Positions 34,690-42,138 of a stretch of 64,000 bases of DNA are shown here, piece by piece (position 1 is the stretch's first letter; every line of letters begins with the position of its first letter). The stretch comes from Anaerotignum propionicum DSM 1682 (lineage in GTDB: Bacteria; Bacillota; Clostridia; Lachnospirales; Anaerotignaceae). The translations under genes were made by a program, and so were the position numbers. Where the stretch lies: positions 1,116,001 through 1,180,000 of the forward strand of contig NZ_CP014223.1 of assembly GCF_001561955.1 (NCBI RefSeq), in the 5' to 3' direction. The notes beneath the pieces were generated by a model that saw nothing but the letters and a program-made list of their open reading frames with translations, made no database searches and was not told the origin of the DNA.

Positions 34690-35520
34690 ATGTTAAAAGC
34701 GATAAAACAATTTGCAAAGAAACCCCCACTGTACGAAAAAAGTGATGCAAAATTTTGGAATGATCTTTATATATCTCAAAGAATGCTGGAAGCACATTTA
34801 AATCCTGATTTAGAATCTGCAACACGGAAACTGGATTTTGTTCTTAAATCTGTTGATTGGATTTCTACTGTAGTACCACCTGCACAATATATTAAATTGT
34901 TAGACTTAGGCTGTGGACCAGGTATCTATGCAGAGCTGTTTTTTAACAAAGGCTATAAAGTAACTGGGGTGGATTTGTCGCAGAGCTCAATTCAATATGC
35001 AAAGAAAATTGCGAGGGAAAGGGGCTTACACATAGAGTACTTAAACAGTGACTATATTCAGGCTCCGCTTTCAGGTGAATATAATTTGATTACTATGATT
35101 TATTGTGATTTCGGAGTACTATCGGATAAAGAACGTCAGTTATTACTGAAAAAAGTCCATGACAGATTATCTCCCAATGGTTGTTTTATATTTGATGTGT
35201 TTACCCCATTTGAATACGCAGACAGGGAAGAGTTCAAAGAATGGAGGTATGAAGATAGTGGCTTTTGGTGCGCTAATCCATATTTGCTGTTGCAATCACT
35301 TTACCGCTACAATGAAAGCAACACCTTCCTTAACCAATATATTGTAGTCAAAGATAGCAAAACCACCAGCTATAACCTTTGGGAACATACCTTTACAATA
35401 GAAGAAATAGAAAAAGATTTGCTTAAGGCTGGATTCAAGAATATGAGATATTACGGAGATGTGGCAGGCGCAGAACTTAGAAACGATAATAAGACTTTGT
35501 GTGTTATTGCTGAAAAGTAG
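34690..35520 (+). CDS. Class I SAM-dependent methyltransferase
   Basis: A 276-residue protein. SAM motif I is 'LLDLGCGPGIYAELFFNKGYKVTGVDLSQSSIQYAKK' (near 76-112), followed by 'ITMIYCDFGVLS' (motif II) and 'LSPNGCFIFDVFTP' (motif III), then a C-terminal substrate region ending 'FKNMRYYGDVAGAELRNDNKTLCVIAEK'. It is a small-molecule-type methyltransferase; no rRNA-binding domain is present. It lies close behind a hairpin, with an AAAGGATG ribosome binding site, and is the last gene before a 505-base spacer. The substrate is unknown. Confidence 0.88.
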   Translation: MLKAIKQFAKKPPLYEKSDAKFWNDLYISQRMLEAHLNPDLESATRKLDFVLKSVDWISTVVPPAQYIKLLDLGCGPGIYAELFFNKGYKVTGVDLSQSSIQYAKKIARERGLHIEYLNSDYIQAPLSGEYNLITMIYCDFGVLSDKERQLLLKKVHDRLSPNGCFIFDVFTPFEYADREEFKEWRYEDSGFWCANPYLLLQSLYRYNESNTFLNQYIVVKDSKTTSYNLWEHTFTIEEIEKDLLKAGFKNMRYYGDVAGAELRNDNKTLCVIAEK

Positions 35521-36025
35521 TTATGTTATTTAAAAAATCACTACGAAACGAGGCATTAGATTCGTATTTTAGGGACATCAATAAAGGAAAAGAACCTTTC
35601 ATTTCCTGTCATGCTTCAGAAGGCTTTATTGCATGAACTCTAACTAAAGTTGTAAGAAAGGTAAGCCGCAATTTTGGATTCTTACAGGTGTATAGCATTG
35701 TTAGAGATTAAGTTCTTGCAGTTTTCTATTTTAATTATAACACAATAAAATTATTTATTATAGTCTGTTTGTTTTTGGCGGATAACTATATAATATCATC
35801 ATGCGCTTTTTCTGAATTAATTGATAATAGCGTCTACTTCCTTTTTGTTGGAATTAATTTATCAATCGAAAAGAATCAGAATACGAAATAGTACACATGA
35901 ATCAATTTTATTCAATATCAATACCCAAAGTTTTGAAGATTTTTACGTATTGTTTTAATAAATCAGATTCAGAAAAGACTTTTTTGGCAATATGGTTGCG
36001 AATAATTTGAATAAGGAGAATAGAT
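35521..36025. other. Leader-like spacer before Vat-Arr gene
   Basis: An AT-rich 505-base spacer. A 37-codon frame at 35523-35636 begins just after the methyltransferase stop but has no recognised family; it may be debris. The right half should hold the promoter of the acetyltransferase gene. I found no clear attenuator hairpin or leader peptide. Confidence 0.4.
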
Positions 36026-37060
36026 ATGATAGGACCAGATAAGAAAAAGCTTTATCCCAATGAAAATATAAAAACAGTTTGCTATATTAGCAATCTACCC
36101 AAAAGACCAAATGTTGAGATTGGCGAATATACCTATTACAGTGATAACAAAAAATCCCCGGAGAATTTTTATGACAATATAGAGTATCATTACGAATTTT
36201 TGGGGGACAGGCTGATAATAGGCAAGTTCTGTGCAATTGCTGAGGGTGTTAAGTTTATTATGAATGGTGCAAACCATAGAATGGATGGAATTACAACCTA
36301 TCCCTTCAATATTTTTGGTTGTGGATGGGAAAAGGTGACACCCACAATAGAACAACTTCCTTTTAAGGGAGATACTGTGATTGGCAACGATGTTTGGATA
36401 GGCCAAAATGTTACCATTATGCCAGGTATTCAAATTGGAGATGGTGCCATTATTTCCGCTAACGCAACGGTCGTAAAAAATGTTGAACCTTATTCAATAT
36501 ATGGTGGGAATCCAGCTAAATTAATCAAAAAAAGGTTTAGTGATGAGATGGTTGAATTCTTGCTTAAGCTTCAATGGTGGAATTGGGGCGAAGAAGAAAT
36601 ATTTAAAAATCTTGATAAACTTACATCAGAGAGCGGGCTAGTGCACTTCATGAATCAGTCCCTAGACGCAGGGCCTTTTTATCATGGTACAAAAGCAGAT
36701 TTGAAGGTGGGGGACTTGCTGGAACCGGGCTATAATTCTAATTATGGGGAGAGAAAGAAAGCAAATTACGTCTACCTGACTGGGACGATGGATGCGGCTG
36801 TTTGGGGAGCGGAACTGGCGATGGGAGACGGCCGGGGTCGAATTTATATTGTGGAGCCTATAGGTACCATCGAGAATGATCCTAATTTAACAGATAAAAA
36901 ATTCCCGGGAAATCCTACAAGATCTTACCGCACCAAGTCATTACTAAGAATAGTGGGAGAAGTTTTGGATTGGAAGGGACACGCCCCAGAGGTACTCCAA
37001 AATATGTTAGATAACCTAGAGGAGCTAAAGAGGCAGGGCATAGAAGCAATCAATGACTAA
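36026..37060 (+). CDS. Fused Vat-type acetyltransferase and Arr-type ADP-ribosyltransferase
   Basis: A 344-residue two-domain protein. Residues 1-205 match Vat streptogramin A O-acetyltransferases: left-handed beta-helix hexapeptides ('GDTVIGNDVWIGQNVTIMPGIQIGDGAIISANATVV'), catalytic His84 in 'MNGANHRMDGITTYPFNIFG', and 'YSIYGGNPAKLIKKRFSDEMVEFLLKLQWW'. Residues about 210-344 match rifampin ADP-ribosyltransferase Arr: 'GPFYHGTKADLKVGDLL' (His220), 'YVYLTGTMDAAVWGAELA', 'GRIYIVEPIG', and 'NDPNLTDKKFPGNPTRSYR' with Asp285. Both parts look complete. By hand count the Vat part is about 36% GC and the Arr part about 46%, which suggests a recent join. An ATG at 36650 could start Arr alone, but it lacks a ribosome binding site. 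The antibiotic roles are inferred from families. Confidence 0.88.
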   Translation: MIGPDKKKLYPNENIKTVCYISNLPKRPNVEIGEYTYYSDNKKSPENFYDNIEYHYEFLGDRLIIGKFCAIAEGVKFIMNGANHRMDGITTYPFNIFGCGWEKVTPTIEQLPFKGDTVIGNDVWIGQNVTIMPGIQIGDGAIISANATVVKNVEPYSIYGGNPAKLIKKRFSDEMVEFLLKLQWWNWGEEEIFKNLDKLTSESGLVHFMNQSLDAGPFYHGTKADLKVGDLLEPGYNSNYGERKKANYVYLTGTMDAAVWGAELAMGDGRGRIYIVEPIGTIENDPNLTDKKFPGNPTRSYRTKSLLRIVGEVLDWKGHAPEVLQNMLDNLEELKRQGIEAIND

Positions 37061-37148
37061 TCATAGGACAGTCGATAATATTGTGCACAAATAGTCGGAT
37101 GGTCAAATACATTCTTTGATACCATTGATGAAGAAAGGAGGTTATTTT

Positions 37149-38033
37149 ATGGATTCTATAAGTTGTATGAATTATGCAATGGCTTACATTGAAGAGCACT
37201 TAACTGAGGAAATTGATTATAGTGAGATTTCAAGAATTGCTTACTGTTCAGAATATCATTTTAAGCGTATGTTTTCTTTTTTATCGGGTATCACCTTGTC
37301 AGAATATATTCGAAGAAGAAGACTAACACTTGCTGCGCTTGATTTGAAAGATAGGGATTTGAGAATCATTGATGTAGCAGTAAAGTACGGTTATGGCTCG
37401 GCCGATTCATTCTCCCGTGCTTTTCATTCTATGCATGGCTTTCTTCCTTCTGAGGCAAGAAATGAGAATATTCAACTAAAAGCTTATCCTAGAATGACCT
37501 TTCAATTATCAATCAAAGGAGGATGTGAAATGAATTATCGCATTGTTGAGAAAGAACAATTCAAATTAGTAGGTTTTAAGAAGAGAGTTCCAATTGTTTT
37601 TGAGGGGGTTAACTCTGAGATTGCAAAAATGACCGAACTTTTAACCCCAGATGTTATAAAGCAATTGAAATCAGTTTCAAATGTAGAACCAATAGGTATT
37701 ATTAGCGCATCAACTAATTTTTCAGAAGAAAGAATGGAAGAAACGGGTGTGCTGGATCATTACATTGGGGTAGCAACATCAAAAAATGAAATTGCAGAGT
37801 TCGATATATTAGAAATTGATGCCAGTACTTGGGCAGTATTTGAATCAATTGGGCCGTTTCCAGATACACTTCAAAATGTGTGGGGCAGAATATACTCAGA
37901 ATGGTTTCCGTCCTCAGGATATGAGGTGGCTAGAGGTCCGGAAATTTTGTGGAATGAAAGTCCTGACACATCAAACCCCAAATATAAAAGTGAAATATGG
38001 ATACCAGTGAAGAAAAAAGACAGTAAAATATAG
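37149..38033 (+). CDS. AraC-family regulator with GyrI-like effector domain
   Basis: 294 residues from the ATG at 37149 behind AAAGGAGG (the upstream TTG start lies before that ribosome binding site). Residues 1-100 hold the AraC HTH ('[46 protein letters not shown]' and '[33 protein letters not shown]'). The C-terminal half is a GyrI-like small-molecule-binding domain ('[37 protein letters not shown]...[31 protein letters not shown]'). It directly follows the Vat-Arr gene with an 88-base gap and may be co-transcribed with it or respond to the same drugs. Confidence 0.85.
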   Translation: MDSISCMNYAMAYIEEHLTEEIDYSEISRIAYCSEYHFKRMFSFLSGITLSEYIRRRRLTLAALDLKDRDLRIIDVAVKYGYGSADSFSRAFHSMHGFLPSEARNENIQLKAYPRMTFQLSIKGGCEMNYRIVEKEQFKLVGFKKRVPIVFEGVNSEIAKMTELLTPDVIKQLKSVSNVEPIGIISASTNFSEERMEETGVLDHYIGVATSKNEIAEFDILEIDASTWAVFESIGPFPDTLQNVWGRIYSEWFPSSGYEVARGPEILWNESPDTSNPKYKSEIWIPVKKKDSKI

Positions 38034-38049
38034 GAATCATTATGATGAA

Positions 38050-38078
38050 AGGCACTTCCTGAAAGGAGGTGCCTTTTT
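38050..38078 (+). terminator. Terminator after AraC-family gene
   Basis: AAGGCACTTCCT pairs with AGGAGGTGCCTT around GAA and is followed by TTTTT. Confidence 0.8.
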
Positions 38079-38441
38079 GGTATATGCGTAGCCTCTCGTT
38101 TTTGGACTTGAACGAAGAGACATTCGGGAAACAGGAAACAAAGTGAAATCAAAATGCTTCTCATGCAAAATGCTTTGATATTAAAGAAGATTTAGAAGAT
38201 TTTTAAATTATGTAATGTTGACTGTTGGTATACCTATTGATATTATTTATAAATATGGTACAGAATAAATACAATTATCGAGGAGGGCAAAAATTTGTGT
38301 TATGCTATAAAGAAGTTCACTGAACACAAAACAAGTAAGTGCGATGTTCTACATTAGAAAAGTCTGCTCACCTTCCGCTAATTGCAAAGGTTGCTAGGTG
38401 GTACTATGAAACTAAGAACATGACTGATAAGGAGGGCTAGT
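38079..38441. other. Spacer with a short regulator-like fragment
   Basis: A 363-base spacer. An in-frame stretch at about 38360-38440 reads 'PLIAKVARWYYETKNMTDKEG' and resembles the start of SorC/DeoR-like regulators, but it is 25 codons long with no start or continuation, so it is not called as a gene. It ends at the AAGGAGGGC ribosome binding site of the Imm5-like gene. Confidence 0.35.
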
Positions 38442-38969
38442 ATGCCAAAAGCAAGAAAGATGCTAAGTGATTGGAAAGCACCGTATATGCAGTCACTCAT
38501 GAAACTAATTGAGACGCAGAGTAAGGAAACACTTTCTTACTGGGCGATTGAATATGCCCAACAGGTTATATTACCCCTATGGTGCAAGTACTATCCTCAT
38601 GATCAGCGTCCCCAAAATGCACTGAAGGCTGCCCGTGAATGGCTGTCAGGGGAAATTAAACTTCCTCAAGCAAAACCGGTAATACTTGAGTGCCACGCTG
38701 CCGCCCGTGAAGCAGAAGGAAATCCTGTTGCGCAAGCTTCTGCAAGAGCGATAGGTCAATCTGCATCCACCATTCATTCTGCACGGCATTGCATAGGACT
38801 TGCCTTTTATGGAGCAGTTGCAGTTGCTTATGAACAGCTTGGAAAGGATGCACCTTGGATTCAAATTGAGCAATGTGCCGCCCAGGAGTGCGGGCGTATG
38901 GAAGCCGCTTTGCGTGACGTTGCCGTTAAGGACGAGCATAATCCTGCGAAAATAAATTGGAAATGCTGA
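38442..38969 (+). CDS. Imm5-like putative immunity protein
   Basis: A 175-residue all-helical protein behind AAGGAGGG. The sequence has the Imm5-type pattern: 'SYWAIEYAQQVILPLWCKYYPHDQRPQNALKAAREWLSGEIKLPQAK' followed by 'CHAAAREAEGNPVAQASARAIGQSASTIHSARHCIGLAFYGAVAVAYE'. Such proteins were named for occurring with polymorphic toxins, but many copies stand alone. No toxin gene is beside it here, so a protective role is unproven. It is followed by a gene with a duplicated domain. Confidence 0.8.
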   Translation: MPKARKMLSDWKAPYMQSLMKLIETQSKETLSYWAIEYAQQVILPLWCKYYPHDQRPQNALKAAREWLSGEIKLPQAKPVILECHAAAREAEGNPVAQASARAIGQSASTIHSARHCIGLAFYGAVAVAYEQLGKDAPWIQIEQCAAQECGRMEAALRDVAVKDEHNPAKINWKC

Positions 38970-39024
38970 CTATACCCCAAAAGGAAAAGGTGTGTTTCAG
39001 CTGAAAGTGATTATGGAGGATGTT

Positions 39025-39390
39025 ATGGACTATTACGCAAGGGAAGAATTGGAAGAAGCACTGCAAATGGTTGCCTCAACTATCAACAGATGTGAAAAAA
39101 TACATCCGAGATTTAAAGAGGGGACATCCCAACATACACTTCTTAAGAACAGGATAAAAGCATTGTATATCTCAAAATCATTCATAATGCATGAAGACGA
39201 TTTGAGCAAATATACAAAAGAAGATTTGATAGATGCACTAAAGCCGGTATCTTCAATTATCAGCAAATGTGAAAAAGCACAGCTGAAATTTAAAGAGGGA
39301 ACCTCTCGTCATGCAAGCTTCAGGAAAATGATAAAAGCGATGAGTATTTCCAAATCATTGATTGCAGATGAAATTAGTAAGAGAGGATAA
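39025..39390 (+). CDS. Protein with a tandem 50-residue duplicated domain
   Basis: About 121 residues from the ATG at 39025 (GGAGGA ribosome binding site; an ATG at 39013 and a GTG at 38992 are alternatives). Two copies of one helical unit follow each other: 'EELEEALQMVASTINRCEKIHPRFKEGTSQHTLLKNRIKALYISKSFI' and 'EDLIDALKPVSSIISKCEKAQLKFKEGTSRHASFRKMIKAMSISKSLI'. Shared features are an A-L helix start, 'S-I-C-E-K', 'FKEGTS-H' and 'IKA-ISKS-I'. I do not recognise the family. It may be co-transcribed with the Imm5-like gene 55 bases upstream. Confidence 0.65.
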   Translation: MDYYAREELEEALQMVASTINRCEKIHPRFKEGTSQHTLLKNRIKALYISKSFIMHEDDLSKYTKEDLIDALKPVSSIISKCEKAQLKFKEGTSRHASFRKMIKAMSISKSLIADEISKRG

Positions 39391-39561
39391 AATAGAATTT
39401 TGAAATATTGCCCATGAAATCTTTTGTTTGGTTTAGAATAGTTCAATCTCATTTAGTGAGAAATTGCTGAGGTTGAAAGTCATTGCTGTGAATGAGGAGA
39501 CCAAGAAAGGGTGGAAATAATCCTATATGGCTTCAAAACGCACTTGAAGGAGCATAAAAGA

Positions 39562-39606
39562 TAAAGAAAGACTATGTTGCAGGTGATTATTTGCCTCAAC
39601 TTAGTC
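39562..39606 (+). terminator. Terminator upstream of MarR-ABC operon
   Basis: AAAGACTA, GTTG and AGG pair with CCT, CAAC and TAGTCTTT around a central AT loop, followed by TTTTA. It closes the transcript from the Imm5-like region. Confidence 0.65.
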
Positions 39607-39881
39607 TTTTTATATGCTTATTAACAATAGAATCAGAATTTTTAAATTCAACAGAACACCTCGTTAATCGGTATTTCAATATTATCTCATATAGAACTAC
39701 TGGAACAATGCGGAATAACGAATGCAAGAGGTTGTGAAAAAATGCAATGAATACGGAATTCATTATGCTTTAACGGTACAAAGAAGGGAAGGGCTACTAA
39801 AAATAAGAATATTTAGAATTAAAACAGGAGGGGGATCTGTTGAGCCGGAAATGTATCCGCTTCATTTTGGCAACCAAAGGA

Positions 39882-39930
39882 TTGACAAAATCCGAAATCA
39901 GACATATAATAAAATCCGAAAGCGGATTTA
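39882..39930 (+). promoter_or_regulatory. MarR-type promoter with operator palindrome
   Basis: TTGACA (39882-39887) and TATAAT (39905-39910) are perfect consensus boxes with the ideal 17-base gap. Right after the -10 lies AAATCCGAAAGCGGATTT (39912-39929), a palindrome covering the start of transcription. A further half copy, AAATCCGAAA, sits just after the -35. This is where a MarR repressor would block its own operon. Confidence 0.75.
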
Positions 39931-39949
39931 CAAAAAAGGAGATTATTCT

Positions 39950-40402
39950 ATGGATGATGTGAAGGCAGTTAGCACAGCGTTGGACAGGCTATACAGAAAG
40001 CAAGGTGATTTATACCATGAATATGCTTCTTATTATGGTTTGTCAGATATTGCTTTCTGGATTCTCTATACCCTATGTGGGGCAGATGAAACCTACACGC
40101 AAAATCAGATTGCGGATTTATGGCATTTTCCTCGGCAGAGCGTGAACTCTGCTGTCAGCTCATTGGTAAAAGAAGGTTATATTTTTTTAGAAAAACTTAC
40201 AGTTGCACGAAACAATAAGGCACTGCGTCTGACAGAACAGGGTGTAGAATTTTGCCAAAGTGCTATTTTTCCATTTTATGAAATGGAAAATCGTATTTTT
40301 AATAAGATGTCTGAGGATGAAAGGAATCAATTTTTTGCCTTGTCCGCGAAACAGTGTGAACTGTTGGAGCAAGAGATAAAGGCGGCTTTGATGGAGAAAT
40401 AA
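39950..40402 (+). CDS. MarR-family transcriptional regulator
   Basis: 150 residues from the ATG at 39950 (AAAGGAG ribosome binding site); the longer open frame upstream contains the promoter and operator, so it is not coding. The winged-helix has 'FWILYTLCGADETYTQNQIADLWHFPRQSVNSAVSSLVKEGYIFLEKLTVARNNKALRLTEQGVEFCQSAI', with a recognition helix near 65-85 and helices at both ends for dimer formation. It is separated by two bases from two ABC exporter genes and probably represses all three, being released by drug binding. Confidence 0.88.
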   Translation: MDDVKAVSTALDRLYRKQGDLYHEYASYYGLSDIAFWILYTLCGADETYTQNQIADLWHFPRQSVNSAVSSLVKEGYIFLEKLTVARNNKALRLTEQGVEFCQSAIFPFYEMENRIFNKMSEDERNQFFALSAKQCELLEQEIKAALMEK

Positions 40403-40404
40403 CG

Positions 40405-42138
40405 ATGAAACTTATTTTTGAATTTATGAAGCCATATCGCAGGCTAATGGTCTTTGTTTTGATTGTGATGATGCTGGATGTGGCTGGTGGGTTATTGATT
40501 CCAACGATTACGGCAGATATTATCAATCACGGAATTGGCGGCGGCAGCCTGACGTATATACTTCAGCAGGGGTTGTTCATGATAGCTGTTTCTCTTTTAA
40601 CCAGCTTTGGTGCTCTGGCGGGAAGCTATCTGGGCGCAAGCCTTTCCGCAAAACTGGGGCGGGATATCCGAAACGCCCTCTATGATAAAACACTATCCTT
40701 TTCCGCTTCTGATATGGAACGGTTTGGAACGGGGTCAATGATTACCCGAACATTAAGTGATGTGAATATTGTTCAGCAGTCAGTAATCATGGTGGTACAA
40801 ATGATTTTGCCTGTGCCCGTTGTCTGTATCTTGGGGATTGTAATGGCCTTTCGTATTGATGTGATGATGGGATGGATTCTGACGGGAGTGACCCTTGCAA
40901 TACTCTTTATGGCATTTTGTGTAATAAAAAAGGCTGCACCACTTTTTCAGCGTCTACAGCGGTTTCTTGACCGTATGAATATCGTTATCCGAGAGAATAT
41001 CACGGGTGTTCGAGTAATCCGTGCTTTTAACAAAGAGCTCTTCGAGGAAAAGCGGATGAGCAGGGTATTTGGAGATTATAGAGAAGTATCCGTTAAAGTA
41101 AATCGTTTGTTTGCCGGTTTGGAAAGCACAGCGCTGCTGGTAATCAATCTTGTAATTGTGGGAATTCTTTATGTAGGAGGTAATCGTACAGGGGCGGGAT
41201 TTATGAAAATTGGGGATATCATAGCTTTGAGTGAATATGCCATTCTGATTTTGTTTTATCTCATCATGGCGCAGATGGTAATGGTTATGCTTCCCAGGGC
41301 CCTTATCTGCATCGGGAGAATTCAAGATGTCCTTGATTTGGAACCTGAAATTAAAGATGGCAACTATTCTGAGCAACCAATAAAAACGGAGGGTACGGAT
41401 GTTATTCGGTTTGAGAATGTCAGCTTCTGTTTTTCTGATGCGGGTGAAAATACGTTGAGCGAACTGAATTTTATCTGCAAACGGGGACAGACCACTGCAA
41501 TCATAGGCAGTACAGGCAGTGGCAAATCAACCATTGCTAAGCTGATTCTACGCTTTCACGATGTGTCAAAGGGTGCGATTAAACTGAACGAAATGAATAT
41601 TCGAGATATGGAGCAGTCTCATTTGCGGGAGCATATTTCTTATGTGCCGCAAAAAGCATGGCTTTTTTCAGGTACGATTGCAAATAATCTTCTGTATGGA
41701 AATAAGGATGCCTCAGAGGAGGAGATGCAGCATATCCTTTCTGTAGCGCAGGCGGATTTTGTAACTGAACTGTCGGGCGGGCTTCTGGCACATGTTGCCC
41801 AGGGAGGCATCAATTTTTCCGGCGGACAAAAGCAAAGACTTTCCATAGCCCGTGCCCTGATGAAAAAAGCGGATTTGTATATCTTTGACGACAGCTTTTC
41901 TGCACTGGATTTTAAGACGGATGCAGCGCTGCGAAAAGCACTGAAAAATCAGACAAAGCATTCTGCTGTTTTAATTATTGCACAGCGTATTAGCACAATT
42001 ATGAATGCAGATCAAATCATTGTATTGGAAAACGGAAAAATCGTCGGTATCGGCACACATCAATCTCTGATGGAAGAATGTCCTGTTTATCAAGACATTG
42101 CCAAGTCTCAAATGAAAGGGGAGGTAGCTCGTGGCTGA
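40405..42138 (+). CDS. Heterodimeric ABC exporter half, degenerate ATP site
   Basis: A 577-residue half-transporter: six membrane helices over residues 1-310, then an ATPase part. Walker A 'IGSTGSGKST' (about 372), signature 'FSGGQKQRLSIARAL', and a Walker B 'LYIFDDSFSALD' in which the usual catalytic Glu is Asp. This is the pattern of the non-catalytic subunit in pairs such as BmrC/BmrD or LmrC/LmrD. It overlaps the next gene by eight bases; the two should form one multidrug exporter. Confidence 0.9.
   Translation: MKLIFEFMKPYRRLMVFVLIVMMLDVAGGLLIPTITADIINHGIGGGSLTYILQQGLFMIAVSLLTSFGALAGSYLGASLSAKLGRDIRNALYDKTLSFSASDMERFGTGSMITRTLSDVNIVQQSVIMVVQMILPVPVVCILGIVMAFRIDVMMGWILTGVTLAILFMAFCVIKKAAPLFQRLQRFLDRMNIVIRENITGVRVIRAFNKELFEEKRMSRVFGDYREVSVKVNRLFAGLESTALLVINLVIVGILYVGGNRTGAGFMKIGDIIALSEYAILILFYLIMAQMVMVMLPRALICIGRIQDVLDLEPEIKDGNYSEQPIKTEGTDVIRFENVSFCFSDAGENTLSELNFICKRGQTTAIIGSTGSGKSTIAKLILRFHDVSKGAIKLNEMNIRDMEQSHLREHISYVPQKAWLFSGTIANNLLYGNKDASEEEMQHILSVAQADFVTELSGGLLAHVAQGGINFSGGQKQRLSIARALMKKADLYIFDDSFSALDFKTDAALRKALKNQTKHSAVLIIAQRISTIMNADQIIVLENGKIVGIGTHQSLMEECPVYQDIAKSQMKGEVARG

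Noticed and set aside
35523..35636. 37-codon frame after the methyltransferase gene
   Set aside because: No ribosome binding site, no recognised family; it may be debris of an older gene.
36650..37060. Arr as a separate gene started at the internal ATG
   Set aside because: There is no ribosome binding site and the frame is continuous with Vat, so a fusion is the better reading, though internal initiation cannot be excluded.
38360..38440. Fragment resembling the N terminus of SorC/DeoR-like regulators
   Set aside because: About 25 codons without start or continuation; similarity is too short to trust.
39722..39949. Open frame continuous with the MarR gene
   Set aside because: It contains the perfect promoter and operator and the AAAGGAG ribosome binding site is just before 39950, so it is untranslated.
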